DNA of 64,000 bases from Sinonovacula constricta (taxonomy: Eukaryota; Mollusca; Bivalvia; Cardiida; Solecurtidae): assembly GCA_007844125.1 (NCBI GenBank), contig CM017567.1, forward strand, positions 4,283,660 to 4,347,659, given 5' to 3'. Positions 37,392-50,717 of this stretch are shown here, in pieces. The notes beneath the pieces are model-generated. The model saw only the letters and a program-made list of their open reading frames with translations, was not told the DNA's origin and did no database searches. A program made the position numbers and the translations under genes. Within the stretch, counting starts at the first letter, position 1, and each line of letters begins with the position of its first letter.

Positions 37392-37610
37392 AGCTCTAGA
37401 ACCTGCTTAAATATTACTGGAAAACATGCCAAGAATAATAGCACAAATCCAGGACAGCCAGTCAACAAAAGTCGATACTTTCTGATCCGGACATGCACTT
37501 TTTGCTATGCTAGAGGAAAATAATTCCATATACCATTGCATATAATTGTAATCAAATATGTAAGAAACAAACAGGTTATCGTTAATTGATGTAGCAGGAT
37601 AGGGATTGAT
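37392..37610. mobile_element. Foldback MITE copy, full length
   Basis: It begins AGCTCTAGAACCTGCTTAAA and ends GATGTAGCAGGATAGGGATT. The core has AATAGCACAAATCCAGGACA and TTCTGATCCGGACATGCAC. Confidence 0.6.
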
Positions 37611-37954
37611 CAAATCTGTATTTTTATTACCAAGATAACTTTTCATCATTTGATCAATAGATTGCATTTTCAGTAAATGACCCAAGGATGATTTACACCA
37701 TTCTTGGAGACCATGACAATCTGTTCGGAGCCGGAAAAACTTGGGATCCAACAGGAAAGCTTGTGATACGGCAATGACTTATGCCCAGACATCCCTGTGA
37801 TCATTGACTCTTGGCGGAATCTGGATTCTGTACAAATATCACAGGAATCAAACTAGTTAACTTCACATTGTGATGATATTGAGATGAGAATGAGTAAGAT
37901 AATCTTATCATTATGGGAGGCTTCTATGGTGAAATATGTTGTTGTTTTAACTTT

Positions 37955-38215
37955 TGAGCAAGAGTGATGATGAAGATCCGATGATAACAATGATGATCAG
38001 AATGACGATAGTGGAAGTGGTGATATGGATGATGATCATGCTGATGGTGATGAAGGTGATAATGATAATGTTGATGGTGGTGGTGATAGTGATGATGAAT
38101 CATAATGATGATGGTAGTGGAGGTGATAATCATGATGATGATGATGATGATGACAATGATGATGAAGATAGTCATAGAAATGAAGATGATGATGAAGATC
38201 TTGATGATGATCATA
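37955..38215 (+). repeat. GAT-rich imperfect microsatellite
   Basis: Imperfect GAT, ATG and GGT triplets run for about 260 bp. Long open frames on both strands (Asp-, Met- or His-rich) are by-products of the repeat. Confidence 0.85.
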
Positions 38216-38851
38216 ATATTTATTATCCTAATTGTACGGAGAAGGGTAAGAAGGGTAACAAAGAGCAAAGATGGGGATGTGTCTTGTAATATTTTGCTTG
38301 GTAGGAATTATAAGCATTTTTCAATTAGCTGTTAAAACCATTTTCCAATTAGCTATTAGACAAGAAATGTTTAACTTGTACAGTACAAAACTTAAGAACT
38401 AACATGAGCTAAATGTCTCTGAACAAACTAAACATAACCTTGCATAAATAAAAAAAATCTTAAGCAGCATTCTTATTTTTTTAATCTGACACAGCACTTT
38501 CAGGTCATACAGTGTCACAATGCAGTAAAAAGCCAACACCATCAATATGAACAGTATCTTCCAAAGAATAAAATCCACTATAAAAAAACGTGATCCTAAA
38601 GCTGCGGAAGCAAAAAACTGATTCTGGATATACCTCTGACTGGCTCCATGCACAATAAAAATAAAGAACCCACCGAGTTTTATCTTTTGGGGAGCCTTAT
38701 CTTGGCTTGTATTTCTTGTTACTCAACAACAGATCAACCCCAGCCTCTCTTAGGAGCCTGGAATTGCCCTATCAGCCTACTATTTACACCTTCCTCCCTT
38801 TATTCTTCAAGCAAATACACTTGTCTTGGACACTAGATATGTATACAAATC

Positions 38852-39010
38852 TTAACCCTTATCATGCCTCTTTTGTAAATAACCAATACAAACTTTTTAA
38901 TTATCTGCCAATTACTATATATATTGTGTACAAAATTTATTTACAGAGACTCAGTAGCAAATAGTGAAGATCCTGATCATACAGCTCCCAGGACTCAACC
39001 TAGTCCTGCT
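38852..39010. mobile_element. Foldback MITE copy, right side missing
   Basis: It begins TTAACCCTTATCATGCC. The left arm is GTAGCAAATAGTGAAGATCC and the loop is CAGCTCCCAGGACTC. The right arm is absent or diverged. Confidence 0.6.
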
Positions 39011-39677
39011 AGGGCAAAAAAGGTTCCTGGAACAGAAGGTACTGAGTTAGATACCAGGTTGACTTTTAATAGCCTTATAAAAAATGTGTAAGTCCAGCTT
39101 CCATTGCATAATTATGCTTAAGGCTGTTTCAGGACTGTATGACTAGTGTCACATAAGTTGAAGGATGTGGTGGTATGTCAAGTTGTTCAGTATGATATCA
39201 CAGTGAAGGCAGCATTTTATTTACTTCAATTTGTGGTAAAGTTAACATTACAGTTTTGGGTAGTATCATGACATATAGAGCTACACAAGCCACACTTCAT
39301 GTGTATTTAACATTTGTCACTTTCTAGCAATCAGTGGATTGTTTAGAACTGACATATACACAGGATGTATATAACTGCATCTGGCACTTATGAAATATTA
39401 TAGTGTTACAATGCTTTTGATTCTTCCAATATAAAGACAATATATTTTTTGAACAGCATGTTCACATAAAATCTAGTGATCGGAGTAAATACTTCATCTC
39501 ATTATTTGATAATGGTTCAACTACATTTATGCTTTTTTTTCAAAAATGAAAAAAAAACAAACATATCTGGCCAATTGTGATTTACTCCCTTTAATGATGG
39601 GAAACTTAACCAAAACAACCCACAGAGAATGCCTCAAGAAAACCATCTCGGCATTTCTTTTTAAGGTATCACAATGA

Positions 39678-39835
39678 CAAATGTCTCTGTAGAACCAGAG
39701 GCGCAGTGCATGTCAGCTGGAAGACCTTGCCACATTAAGTTCCTAGGCCCAACTGGGACTCGAACCCACGTGGTGAGAGGCCAAGCAGTCAAAGGAGTTG
39801 CAAGTTGGACATCTCTACATGAGTGGCATATTGTT
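39678..39835 (-). mobile_element. SINE, family B
   Basis: The minus-strand head has a B box in CGTGGGTTCGAGTCCCAG. The body contains GTTCTACAGAGACATTTG. Confidence 0.65.
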
Positions 39836-40329
39836 TATGAGACCAAAACAGTGATGGCAGCAATTATTGTATCTGCTTCAGCAACACTATTTCTGTATAT
39901 AACTGAACTATTGTTAATTGTCAGTACCCACTGTTTACTGCTGCAACTTTAACAGCAATTCTCCAATGACTTCTGTTGTAGGGATGTTTAGAGTGAGGGG
40001 AGTATTTTTTTGACAAGCTCGTTAAATGTCAGAAGTCTCTAGGCAGGCATGCAGGCCCAAATCCTATCTGAGAATTATTTTACAGAGATGAAAAGATTAC
40101 AGCAGTTGCTCACTGGGTGTTCTTGGGTCTGCCAACATTGGAGAAAGCTTTGGAAGCTTGATGTGTTGATAATACTACTGGTATACTGATGAGCGAAAAG
40201 AAACACTATATATACTGATGGAAAGGAAAAGAAATGCAGCATAAAAATCTTAAAAGTCTATAGTGATAGTATTTGTAAGAATATAAAGGTCATGACAATG
40301 ATACAAATTCTTGTTTTCTTGCTTTGTAA

Positions 40330-40430
40330 CAGGAGCAAGAATGGTGAGCCTCCAACAGGATTCAAACCACAGACCTCCTTAATACTAGCTGTTTGCTCTA
40401 AAAACTGCGCTAGAGAGGGTCTGTGTAGGA
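40330..40430 (-). mobile_element. tRNA-like SINE head
   Basis: The minus strand has TCTAGCGCAGTTTTTAGAGC (A-box region) and GTGGTTTGAATCCTGTTGG (B box). The body toward lower coordinates is not assigned to families A-C. Confidence 0.5.
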
Positions 40431-40987
40431 ATTACCAGTGAAACTGGTACAGGTTGATCTCAAGTCTGACAATTTGTGAGTGAATCTGATTGCACGTATT
40501 CCAGTAAATGTATTTAACCTGTTTGCACAGTTCCTACCTTAAATTTTTATATTAAAAGGGAAAAGGTTATTTATTTCTTGTTTTTTTTAGTTTTTTTTTA
40601 GGATTTGCATCTTTACTGATTACACATGTTATCAATTAAAACATAATTGAAGTAGATAAACAAAGAAATTATTGTCTAACAGCTTTACAATAATAAATGT
40701 GGTGTGAAATTAGAACAATTTAGGTCATAAGTTAGAAGATAAGAAAACAAATTTGTGTAGTAAACAGGAGCACTACAATACAAAAAGGTTCAACTATATC
40801 TCTGGTTCTACCCAACCATATCCACAACAGAACATGCTTATCAAGTATCATACCCAAGAATAGGAATCTACTTACGGTGCCAAGCTTCACGGCATCTGCA
40901 AACCACCCTTTACATGCTACATGTCATTATATGCAATAAAAAATCTATGTAATCTGCCAATAAAATTCAATGATGATAAGATATATT

Positions 40988-41110
40988 GCAGGAGACTCAG
41001 CAGCAAATAGTGTAAATGCTGATCAGACAGCTCCTAGTGGTAGATGGTTGATGTGGATCAGCCCCATTTGCCCAAGTCTGATAAATTTGTGCTATGCAGG
41101 TTAAGAGTTA
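40988..41110. mobile_element. Foldback MITE copy
   Basis: It contains GCAAATAGTGTAAATGCTGA, CAGCTCCTAGTGGTAGATGG, GATGTGGATCAGCCCCATTT and the end GCAGGTTAAGAGTTAA. Confidence 0.7.
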
Positions 41111-41811
41111 ATGGAGCAATGGAGGTAATTACATTAGCCTGGAATTACTTTTTAATGCCTAGAGACTGTTAAAGGTGAAATCTGCTCCTAATGTTTGTTT
41201 TTAGTTAGTTACAACAATTTACCAACACCATATAATATACTATTGAATATAGTTTGTTTAGTGTGCCTTTAGCTTTTATTATTGTTTTCTACCCACTAAA
41301 TTTTTGTTCATGCATATTTAAAATAAAACTGTAGTGTAATACAAATATATACAAAATGGTAGAAGTAAGAAAAAAAAAAGCTGTCCAACATGTTCAACCT
41401 TCTCGAGCTGTTATAATTAAAATTATGAAAAGTTGATAAAGGGGCTTAACTCTAATAAAATTAGTTTAATGTTACCTACCCATTTAAAATGTGTTCCAAT
41501 TAAAAAAGAAAGTTTGAAGTGAATATCTTTTACAGTTTTTAAGAAAAGGACCTTTTAAAAAAAAAAACAAGTTCACCAACAGAGATGCAGATGCTTACAC
41601 AAAAACAAGCTCATGTCAATAGCTCACCATTTTTCCTTTGCAAAGTGCAGCTAAAAGGATACTATATCATGTTATAAAATCTTGACACACATATCAATCT
41701 ATTCGGCAGCAACAAAGCAGAATATAAATTTGCAAATCTTACAAGCACCATTTTAAGGTTAAACAGTCCAAGAAGCACCCTTTTATGGTGAGCTACATCT
41801 AAGTGTTATAG

Positions 41812-41875
41812 CATGGAGCTGGCTGATCTGGACTTCACTTTTTGCTTTAGCCTTATAAATACCTGCTAAGATTTA
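41812..41875. mobile_element. Foldback MITE fragment, right arm
   Basis: The arm GAGCTGGCTGATCTGGACTT is followed by AGCCTTATAAATACCTGCTAA. Confidence 0.5.
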
Positions 41876-41967
41876 CAGATACCACCACTGGTATGTCTCG
41901 TCACAGGTTCAAACCTTTGACTTTCCCACATCTGTTGCTGATGGTCTATTAACTGTGGTAATTCAAC

Positions 41968-42083
41968 ATGAGAGAGAGAGGGAAGGAGAGAAGAAGAGGG
42001 AGGACGAGATGGGGAATGGAGAGAAAGAGAAGAGAGAGAGAGAGGGAGAGGGAGAGGGAGAGAGAGAGAGAGAGAGAAGGGGG
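41968..42083 (+). repeat. (GA)n-rich microsatellite
   Basis: A polypurine stretch of GA and GGGA units spans about 115 bp. The Arg/Glu-rich frame across it is a repeat artefact. Confidence 0.9.
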
Positions 42084-43217
42084 TTCAGACACAATCCATC
42101 AAATGTCAACAGTTTGTGAAATGTTTGCGGATGGTTGGGCTATACATACAACCATGTATCAAATGACAATGGGACGCCACTACACCTAAATGCTTTTAGA
42201 TATAAATGGAGAAATCCTTCTTCATATATAAAAACACTACCCATCCATCATGAGAAACAGCAAGCAAAGAAAATGTCTTCTTATTTAACTATGTAGATCT
42301 CCACAACTTAAGGATTAAACATAAAAACAACACAAAACCTGCCCAAAATATCAGCTTTAAGTGAGCATTTTGCTTTGTGGCTTTTTAGCATAAACACTCT
42401 GGTCAAATATTAAAGCTGTGTTTTTTTTTCACTTTATTTTTTGCTAAGTAAACTTGATAAATAAGGAAAAAATCTTCTTCTTGTATGCAATAATGTTTTG
42501 TTGTTTCGGGGCAGTGTCCAGAGATATATGAGAAAGCTAAATTTCAGAAACAAAAGGATTGACCCTGTATGACCTTGACTATCCAGTGTTAGTCTTCATG
42601 CCAGGGATAAAAATAATATTTATGTATTTATGGTAACTAGACACATTAATTGTGTCTTCACATGCTTCATGTGTTAACTTTTAATATTGGTAGTTGTTTA
42701 AACTAGATGTTCAAGTGATCATATTGTGTGATGCAGATATGCATGAAATGCAGATAAATGAATGACAGTGTGCAGGAATAACACTCAGTGACTAAAGGGG
42801 CAGTAGAAGTGAGAAAAATGTTATTAAATGGGGTGTTCTACTGGTTATACATTAATTACTAGGCTGAGATATATGTGATATCCTGTGATGGGAATCACTG
42901 CCTTCTGTGGCACTATACCAGGTTTGAAATCGGGATTGTGATTCAGATCACAAAGGGTGTGGTGTTGATATTTAGGGAATATGGTTGTTTTGCAGCAGAA
43001 GACTTGCCTGCTTTCCAGTGCATTGCACAATCAATTTATCAAAAAAATTTAAATTGAGCATTATTTGAATACCTTTAACTGGTTACAGGATAAAATTTAC
43101 ACCGTCCAAGCAGCACTTTTAGTGCTTCGATTATCTTTATAATAACAAAAGTGCCCATTTTTTTTCCCCCTTTGCCTTTGTCCAATATTAATGTCCATAT
43201 TTTTGAACTTATTTTTG

Positions 43218-43395
43218 TGGTGCCAGTGATGTAATGATAGCTTAGCTTCTCAGTATGTGGGTTTAAGTCCCATTATGGGAAAAGGTCTTCAAGGTGACTT
43301 GAACTGTGCCAGTGGTTCTACCCTGACATACGTATGGGGTCTTCCTCAACATAAATAGCTGGACATTGTTATATGGTCCATAAGTAGCCACTACA
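43218..43395 (+). mobile_element. SINE, family B
   Basis: The head has TGTGGGTTTAAGTCCCATTA (B box). The body has GTGCCAGTGGTTCTACCCTG and a 3' end ATAGCTGGACATTGTTATAT. Confidence 0.7.
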
Positions 43396-43952
43396 ATTTA
43401 TTTCAAAAACAAAAGAAAACAAATTCTCATGTCTGATTTCTGTCCCCTCCTCTCCGCCCACATTACTTTCATTCTGTTACTTTATTATCAATGTTGATTT
43501 GTATTGCAAGCTTTTGAAAAAACTGGATCCGTTTATTTCACTTCTTTTTTGTCCTATAAACTGTAGTTTAAGTTGTTTTGTATTGTAAGCCTGAGAAATT
43601 CAGATCCAACTTTTGTTGTTTACTTTTTGTTCCCCCCACTTTACTTTTGTCCAATAAATTAAATGACCAAAATCACTGTCATAAATGATAAAATGATGAA
43701 TAGCTATCATTAAGAGGGAGAGAACATTTTAAATGCATTATATGATCAGGTAATTGTCTGAGAAAGAAAAAAAATAGAATAGGGATTGAAATACTCTGTT
43801 GAGATAGTGTGTTTTGATTCATGGTTTTGACAAGTGAATCTAATAATTGCGGCCGACATCAGACTGCCAGTCAAATGGTAATTATTGAGCCATTTACTCT
43901 GAACAAGAGTTGTATAATTAGATTGGTTTTATAATTAGATTAATTCTGAGCC

Positions 43953-44131
43953 CTTGTCATGCTATGATTATTACTAACCAGTAAAAAATCTATGATATTT
44001 GCTTATAAAATGCATTCAAAATTAACTAGATATATTTTTAGGTACTCAAATGCAAAAAGGGAAGATTCTGAGAGCTGGCTTATCTGGATCTACACTTTTT
44101 GCCATATCACTTTTTGCTTAGCGGGATAAGA
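43953..44131. mobile_element. Foldback MITE copy
   Basis: It begins GAGCCCTTGTCATGCTATG. The right arm GCTGGCTTATCTGGATCTAC ends GCTTAGCGGGATAAG. The left arm is reduced. Confidence 0.6.
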
Positions 44132-44681
44132 TAGGAACAATTATCTCCAGGATCTCACATTGTTGTTTTTTACTGCTTGTTATCTTTACTGTTTTAAGTT
44201 TTTTTGTCTAATAGTGAAATCAAATTTGAAAATTATTTGTTGTGCACTGTTGTGATTTTAAAATTGACTTTAATTTGTCTAATTTTTTACTGAAGTCACG
44301 TGATTTTATCTCCAGGATCTGCCTTTTGCTGTCATATTATTTTAATATATCTATTAAACTTTTCATTATCAAAGCTGTTAGAATGTTACTTAGAATTGAT
44401 AAATAATAAGTTGTGAACAAATTTAGCAGTGCAAGGGTTTTAATTATTTTCAATTTTTTTTTGCTATTTTTTTACAATTGTTTATTTTGATTAAAGTGCA
44501 GAGTAAGTTTTTTTTGTCTGCTGAAACTATAAGGCTATTATATACCAGTTCATATAATTGACAGAAAGTGAAAACAATAGGCCCACCAGTTACACTGTTT
44601 ATCCCATTCACCAAGGTATAGGTAGCATAGCTGAGGAATATGAATAGAAAAAAACTATGAAAAAAAAGATGGTAAAGTAAT

Positions 44682-44892
44682 TAAGTCTTAACCTGCTAAA
44701 ACTGAGATAATCAAGTTTAGGCAAATACCATAGATTTAGATCAACCAGCTTCCTCTAGATACTGTCTGATCAAAACCTGCTCTATTTACAACCAGTTCAG
44801 AAGCAATATGTTCAATAACCTTTAAATGCAGTTGTCTGAACTTAATTTATAATGGCTATGCGAAGGTTACAAATATAGCATGCTAAGGCTAA
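44682..44892. mobile_element. Foldback MITE copy, full length (211 bp)
   Basis: It begins AAGTCTTAACCTGCTAAAAC and ends ATATAGCATGCTAAGGCT. The core has GATTTAGATCAACCAGCTTC and TGTCTGATCAAAACCTGC, followed by GCAATATGTTCAATAACC. Confidence 0.65.
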
Positions 44893-46239
44893 AACCTCTA
44901 GGCGCTTGGATTCCTTAACCTGACTATAGACGTCTATTGTTCTCTAAACATTCCCACCGATTTCTTGTGTTACATCAACCAAATTGTCAAAAATTTAAAC
45001 TTGGCATTCAGTTTTGTTTTCTCAGAACTGAAAACATATCTACTAAAAATAAAGCACCTCCAACCTAGCTTTCCCTCTTCAGATAAGGTGATAAGAAAAT
45101 GTGGTCAGCAGGGAAGATGGCTGACAAAAGTTTCTGGCAATCTGGCACCTTTGAGGCAAGATGGCTGACTGCACCTAGTGATGCTACTGCTGCTGTCGAC
45201 ATTATGTTAAACCTGCTAAGAAGGTTTTCAAGGTCTACTGATGATGCGCAGGCTTGTTTTTCTTTTCACATTGACTTTGCGTCTTATGTCTGCCAACAGG
45301 CCAGCACACAACAAAAACTCAGCCTGTCTTCCCAATACAGGTAACCTATCAAGTTCTAAGTATGTTTCTGATACCTTTACTTCACATTGTGCTTCAACTA
45401 TAATAGTACAGAATTGTTCCATACCAGATTTACGGTATTCGAAATGTGTAAGTTAATTTTTTGCAGGTTTAAAAATGCTTATTTGATTAGGGACCTGGCT
45501 GATCGAGACCTATTTCATCTGCCTGAAGGCTTTTTATGTTACAGTATTTACCGGTATGTTAAAATAATGAAAAAGACTATTTCACTTTTGCCTTGGTCAA
45601 AAGAATAAAAAAATTCAAAGACCAAGATAAGATGAGTAGACCTCCTGGTAACCCCTTTATTTCTCCTCCAAACTCAATATACCTGCAAACTTACTAGTAA
45701 GAATTGTCTTGAAGTGACAATTCTAAGGAGTACCAATTATATAGGCTTATGTTGAGAGTTGTAGGATATGTGGTTACTCACAGATTTACTCCTCTAATAT
45801 AGAGCTCTGCTGAAATTCACCATCAATAGCACACAGTTAAAATCATGTTTCTTCTGTGTCACCATTTACTTCACTCTTACCTTTACATCAACCTTGAATA
45901 GGCCTTCAATAAGGCCCTGAATGCAACTTAATGAGCCAGACTAACACTAAATGTAGAACATACTTGTTGTAATAACAGTCATATTGAAATTGTCCCTCAT
46001 TCATGGTTGTTCATTAAGTGGCTGCCATTAAGCCCAACTGACCACAGCCACTCTTAACAGCTATAAACCCTTAGCACAACATTTACTTGCCTTTCATTGC
46101 TTGTTTCACAGCTCATAAAAACCTAACCCTATCCTTCTACTTTGGTTCATACAGCACATGTTTAGCACTATTTTATTTTATTTTTTATTATTTTATATTA
46201 TATTTAGTACTTGTTTAACAACTATATGAATAGGTAGCA

Positions 46240-46346
46240 AGACAAATTGCAGCAAATAGTGAAGATCCTGATCTGGCAGCAGACTGGTCAGGATCTGCAC
46301 TATTTATCTAAGCAGGATAAGTTTTTTGCTTAGCAGGGCAAATGTT
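46240..46346. mobile_element. Foldback MITE copy
   Basis: GCAAATAGTGAAGATCCTGA pairs with GGTCAGGATCTGCACTATTT around a short CTGGCAGCAGACT loop. It ends TTGCTTAGCAGGGCAAATGTT. Confidence 0.65.
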
Positions 46347-46785
46347 AACACTGCCAAATCTCATTCTATTGACATAGCCTAACAAACTGGCCTTACAAAC
46401 TGGGAGAGTAAGGCAAGAGAGGGGGAGTACCTGTATAATAGTTTCTACATCACTGAGTTTTGAATTTACTATTATGATTTTAATTTTACTTGTCTGCTTA
46501 ACAATAGCTAGTAGAAATATCTGCAGTTAACATCTGAATATATAGCAAGGTAATGGAGACTCAAATCATAAAATATAGGCTGAAGATCTTAACATCAATT
46601 GTATCCCATTGAGACTTTATTATGGAGACAGACACAGAGTTTTATCAGTGACATGACTGGAAGTGAATACTGGATAATAAATAAACAGGAGACTGAACAT
46701 ATCACTGTAAGAATCAACCTTTTAAATGATCAACAAAATATGGTGCTGCATTATAACAGAAGAGAATTCAAAATCATTTTTTTTT

Positions 46786-47296
46786 AAAGGTGGTATCTGA
46801 CAGTTTGAACAAATCCTTTTTTCTTAAATAGCCAAATGAGTCATTGTTATCTGAAAAGATCCTGCAAAATGCTGTTCATTGATGTCCTAGGTATGTGTGA
46901 ACAGTTAAGCATAAATCTGTACTCATCATTGCAAAACGATATTTCTGTCTGAGCCATGCTGCGGAGATGGCCATTTTTAAGCTAAGAAAACCTCATGATC
47001 TTTTTAACTTTTGAGTGTATTTTATATCATCGTATGGCCAATCCGCTCTGTCGTCAATGTATGTTTTTAGTAGAAACCCAAATCATCCTTTTTTATAGAT
47101 TTTAAAAGACCTTACATTTAGAGCAATTTAATTCGAGATTTGTACTGTCAAATAATTGAAGCATTAATTGTTCAAAATCATTTTTTCTTACGACTAAAGT
47201 ACAGGTTTTTTTACTGATCATGCCAAAGTTGCACCAAAGAGGGGGTAAGATATTATGACATGTAACTGATATAGGTAAACTGTAGGATACCACCTT
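46786..47296. mobile_element. TIR element of the GGTGGTATC family
   Basis: The left end AAAGGTGGTATCTGACAGTTT and the right end, read inverted as AAGGTGGTATCCTACAGTTT, differ at only a few positions. TTAA-like bases flank both ends. Internal blocks (TTTTAAGCTAAGAAAACCTC, TTTTTAGTAGAAACCCAAAT) match the 1.7- and 52.2-kb copies. It is non-coding. Confidence 0.8.
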
Positions 47297-47344
47297 AAAC
47301 CATTCACTTTCAATATTTATTAATAATCTAGACTTATTCTTGGT

Positions 47345-47733
47345 CATATTCTAACATTGACAAGCAAATGTGCTTTGACATATTGCCAGAGATTCTGCAG
47401 CAAATAGTGCAAAGTCTGATCAGACATACTTTAACATTGACAAGCAAATGTGCCTTGAAAAATTTAGAGAAATTCTGCAGCAAATTGTGCAAAAGTCTGA
47501 TCAGACATATTCTAACATTGACAAGCAAATGTGCCTTGACATATTTCCAGAGATTCTGTAGCAAATATTGCAAAGTCTGATCAGACATATTCTAACATTG
47601 ACAAGCAAATGTGACTTGAAATATTGCCAGAGATTCAGCAGCAAATAGTGCAAAGTCTGATTAGAGGTGGCTTATCTGGATCTACGCTATTAGCCAATGT
47701 TGTATATTACATGTTTATCAAGGTAAGGGTTAA
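47345..47733. mobile_element. Foldback MITE copy with 80-bp internal tandem repeat
   Basis: Four units of 80-81 bp, each containing CATTGACAAGCAAATGTG and GCAGCAAATAGTGCAAAGTC, begin at 47345. After the last unit the sequence continues through the normal right arm GGCTTATCTGGATCTACGCT to the right end AAGGTAAGGGTTAA. The unit is therefore the left half of the element, amplified. Confidence 0.8.
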
Positions 47734-48189
47734 TTTTACTACAGCTAATATATAAAGTGGTTCAACCAGTTTCAATTAACACATGAAAAACATGCATGCA
47801 TTTATATACCACATTTAGTTAATGACACTATACTGTATAATTATATAATTTCAAGACAATATTCTTATAAATAGATATCAATTATCTTTAATAAGAAAAA
47901 TACCATCTGCAGAAAGAAGTAAAAAAACAATAATGATTACATGTTTAAACCACATTGCAACAATAACTGAATTTTAATAGAATTTATAAAAAAACACTCA
48001 ACCCAGACGAAAGCCACAAATATCAAGAAAGCCACAAATATCACGTGCTTAACCAAATATTGGCACCAGTACACTTGTTCACCTATGTTCTGTTCTATTT
48101 TACCCATAGCCTGCTTCTGATTTTAACTCATGCTAAACTCCTAGCCTACCACTTTCAAATATAATATTTACCCAAAAGCAAGTAATTAT

Positions 48190-48303
48190 GTCGTTATATG
48201 CTCTGCAACAAATAGTGCAGATCCTGAACAGACAGCTGAGTGATCAGGATCAACACAAACTGCATATGTTTGCTCAATTTGTGCTTAGTGGGTTGGGAGT
48301 TAA
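48190..48303. mobile_element. Foldback MITE copy
   Basis: ACAAATAGTGCAGATCCTGA, CAGACAGCTGAGTGATCAGG and ATCAACACAAACTGC are followed by AATTTGTGCTTAGTGGGTTG and a GAGTTAATT end. Confidence 0.65.
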
Positions 48304-49938
48304 TTAAAGCAAGATGAGACATAGACGGATTGCCCTAACAACAAGCCATCATATGCCATTTGTTTCCAATCCAAATATTTACTGTCTAGAATTATTCTAA
48401 ATAAGCCAGCCAGCATCTTCGAACCAGTCAAGTCCAGAGCTACAACAACACTCACTTCCTGAATATTTCCATTAGAATATTGTGAGAACAAGTTTATTAT
48501 GATGTTTAAACTGAAGAGATTGCTTCAATGATTTTAACATCCGACACTCATATTTTTTAATCAAAAGGGACAAAATCAATCATTTACAGCTGAAAAAACA
48601 TGACCTTGACAAACAATAACCAGTACAACCCATTGGCTAATAAATCTGTTTTTGTAATTGTTTGTTTTACATTAAAAGTTGTATTTAAGTCAGCTTTGGA
48701 CTTTATAATAAATAATAAATACAAATGTGAGGGAGGGGGTATATATTTTGTCCTACACAATCAGGATCTAAGTCCTCAAAAAAAATGTACACACTTTTAT
48801 TAGTTGAGGAAAACTCAAAACAAAAAATTGGTCACATACTAACAAAAACAATCAAAATGAAACATAACTTAGAAATAAACTCCATCATTCCATTAAATTG
48901 TGTTTGTGATGCAAAAGCAACCAAAGTCCATACTTCACTGAGTTTGATTTTCAGACTCAACTTTTCTTCACAACATCTCTGCCGTTTACATACATGCTGG
49001 GTAAATAATCTGGATATAGTATGATCTTGATGGGTCTAGTTTTCTCCATATTACCCTAGAGGTAGATTTGTAAAAGTAAAATAGCCAAGTTTTTCAGAGT
49101 GCCCAACATTTAATAAATGCCCTATTGCAGATAATTAACAGTCGGAAATTGTTCTGCAGGTGAATGATGCCTTCACTAAAAAGTGTTTATCCACATATAA
49201 GTTACATAGTTATCCAAATTAGTCAATTGTATTTGATTATAATGAGGTCCAACTGCAGAATAAGACCTTTAACTTTTATAAAAAAAATTACCGCTGAAAG
49301 AAAATTTCTGAGCATGAAATGTGTAAAGTAAATTTGACATATGAAACTATCTGTATATGTGAAAAAAGGTTTCAAACATTTAGGAAGATTCTTAGTTCAG
49401 GAGAGAAAAAGACACTAAGATTTTGTATTGATATGACCCCTGATCTGTTGTAATCAAACAGGTGTGTTTGGTGCCACCTGCACATTGACGAAGTCTCCGG
49501 GTCTAATCTGTACTTCAAACACTATCCCTGCTCTCAGAGAGATTTGTTAAAAAAATCCAACAGAAAATAATCTGTTTCACAAACAAACCCCGTCAAGCTG
49601 ACTACAGTCTCAGAGACTTACAGTGAATAATAGCAAAGATTGAGATTAAAATCTGTACAACAGAGACCGTCGGCTGTGACTGCAATATAAGTCAGTGTTT
49701 GTTTAAAAAGGTACTTAGCTCTAACCTTGACTGCTACAAAGTCACTGTAAATGAAATTAATCTTAAATACTTTGAACACCATAAAAAAGTATATGTGTTG
49801 GAAATTGCCAATACTGGTTTGATGATCACTTTTTTTTCTATTAAAGCAATAAGCAGGTATTCAGTAAGTCATACATCTGTATTTCACTTAGTAATTATAT
49901 TCAGTAAAGCAGCTGTAGGTCGAGTCTCAATGTCTACG

Positions 49939-50143
49939 ATAACACTATAGTAAATAAGTGCATATACAATAACACTATAGTTAATAAGTGCATATACAAT
50001 AACACTATAGTAAATAAGTGCATATACAATAACACTATAGTAAATAAGTGCATATACAATAACACTATAGTAAATAAGTGCATATACAATAACACTATAG
50101 TAAATAAGTGTATATACAATAACACTATAGTAAATAAGTGCAT
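49939..50143 (+). repeat. 30-bp tandem repeat x 7
   Basis: ATAACACTATAGTAAATAAG begins every 30 bp from 49939 to 50119 with almost no divergence. Because 30 is a multiple of three, minus-strand frames read through as a repeated decapeptide; there is no other sign of coding. Confidence 0.95.
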
Positions 50144-50717
50144 GCCTTTTGCCACTGAGAAACAAGGCATATTTCCAAAAGAGCAAGAAACAAATATATA
50201 CACTAAAGGTCATGTATTGATACTTCACAATGTAAATGTTCAGAATTGATTATCAAAGTAATTACAGCTGACAGTCAATTTCCATTTCTGGTGCATGTCT
50301 TATTGGAAGAAGAATTGCTGCCACATTATTATTGGCAACACTAAGAGTACATGTTGAGAAAAGCAAAAAGCAAACTTTCTTTAAAGCTAAGCAAAAAGCA
50401 AACATTAATTTACAGCTAAACAGCTTTAAAATATATTAGTTATGTAAATGGTTAATATTCGTTTGTCTTACAATTTAAACAGATGAAGATCTACTTGTTT
50501 TGAAATAAAAATATAGAAACTCTCGTATAAAGATAGACTCTCTTTAGAGCAGCAATGACAACAAAAATACATTTCTATAAAGCAAGAAGCAAATGATTAT
50601 ATAGTAAATGTTATAAATAAATACTTCAACCTGTAAATATTTTTAATCATTTATTTCAGTAGTAACAGTTGTAGGTCAATTCTCAGTTTGTCTTTATTTT
50701 TTAAATATATTTCAGGG

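Noticed and set aside
37924..38289. Long Asp-, Met- and His-rich frames on both strands
   Set aside because: GAT-rich microsatellite artefact; all frames are low complexity.
41968..42189. Arg/Glu-rich frame
   Set aside because: It is a translated GA microsatellite.
49884..50228. Minus-strand 114- and 89-codon frames with a repeated decapeptide
   Set aside because: They are produced by the 30-bp tandem repeat, whose length is a multiple of three. Both overlap in different frames and neither has non-repeat coding sequence.
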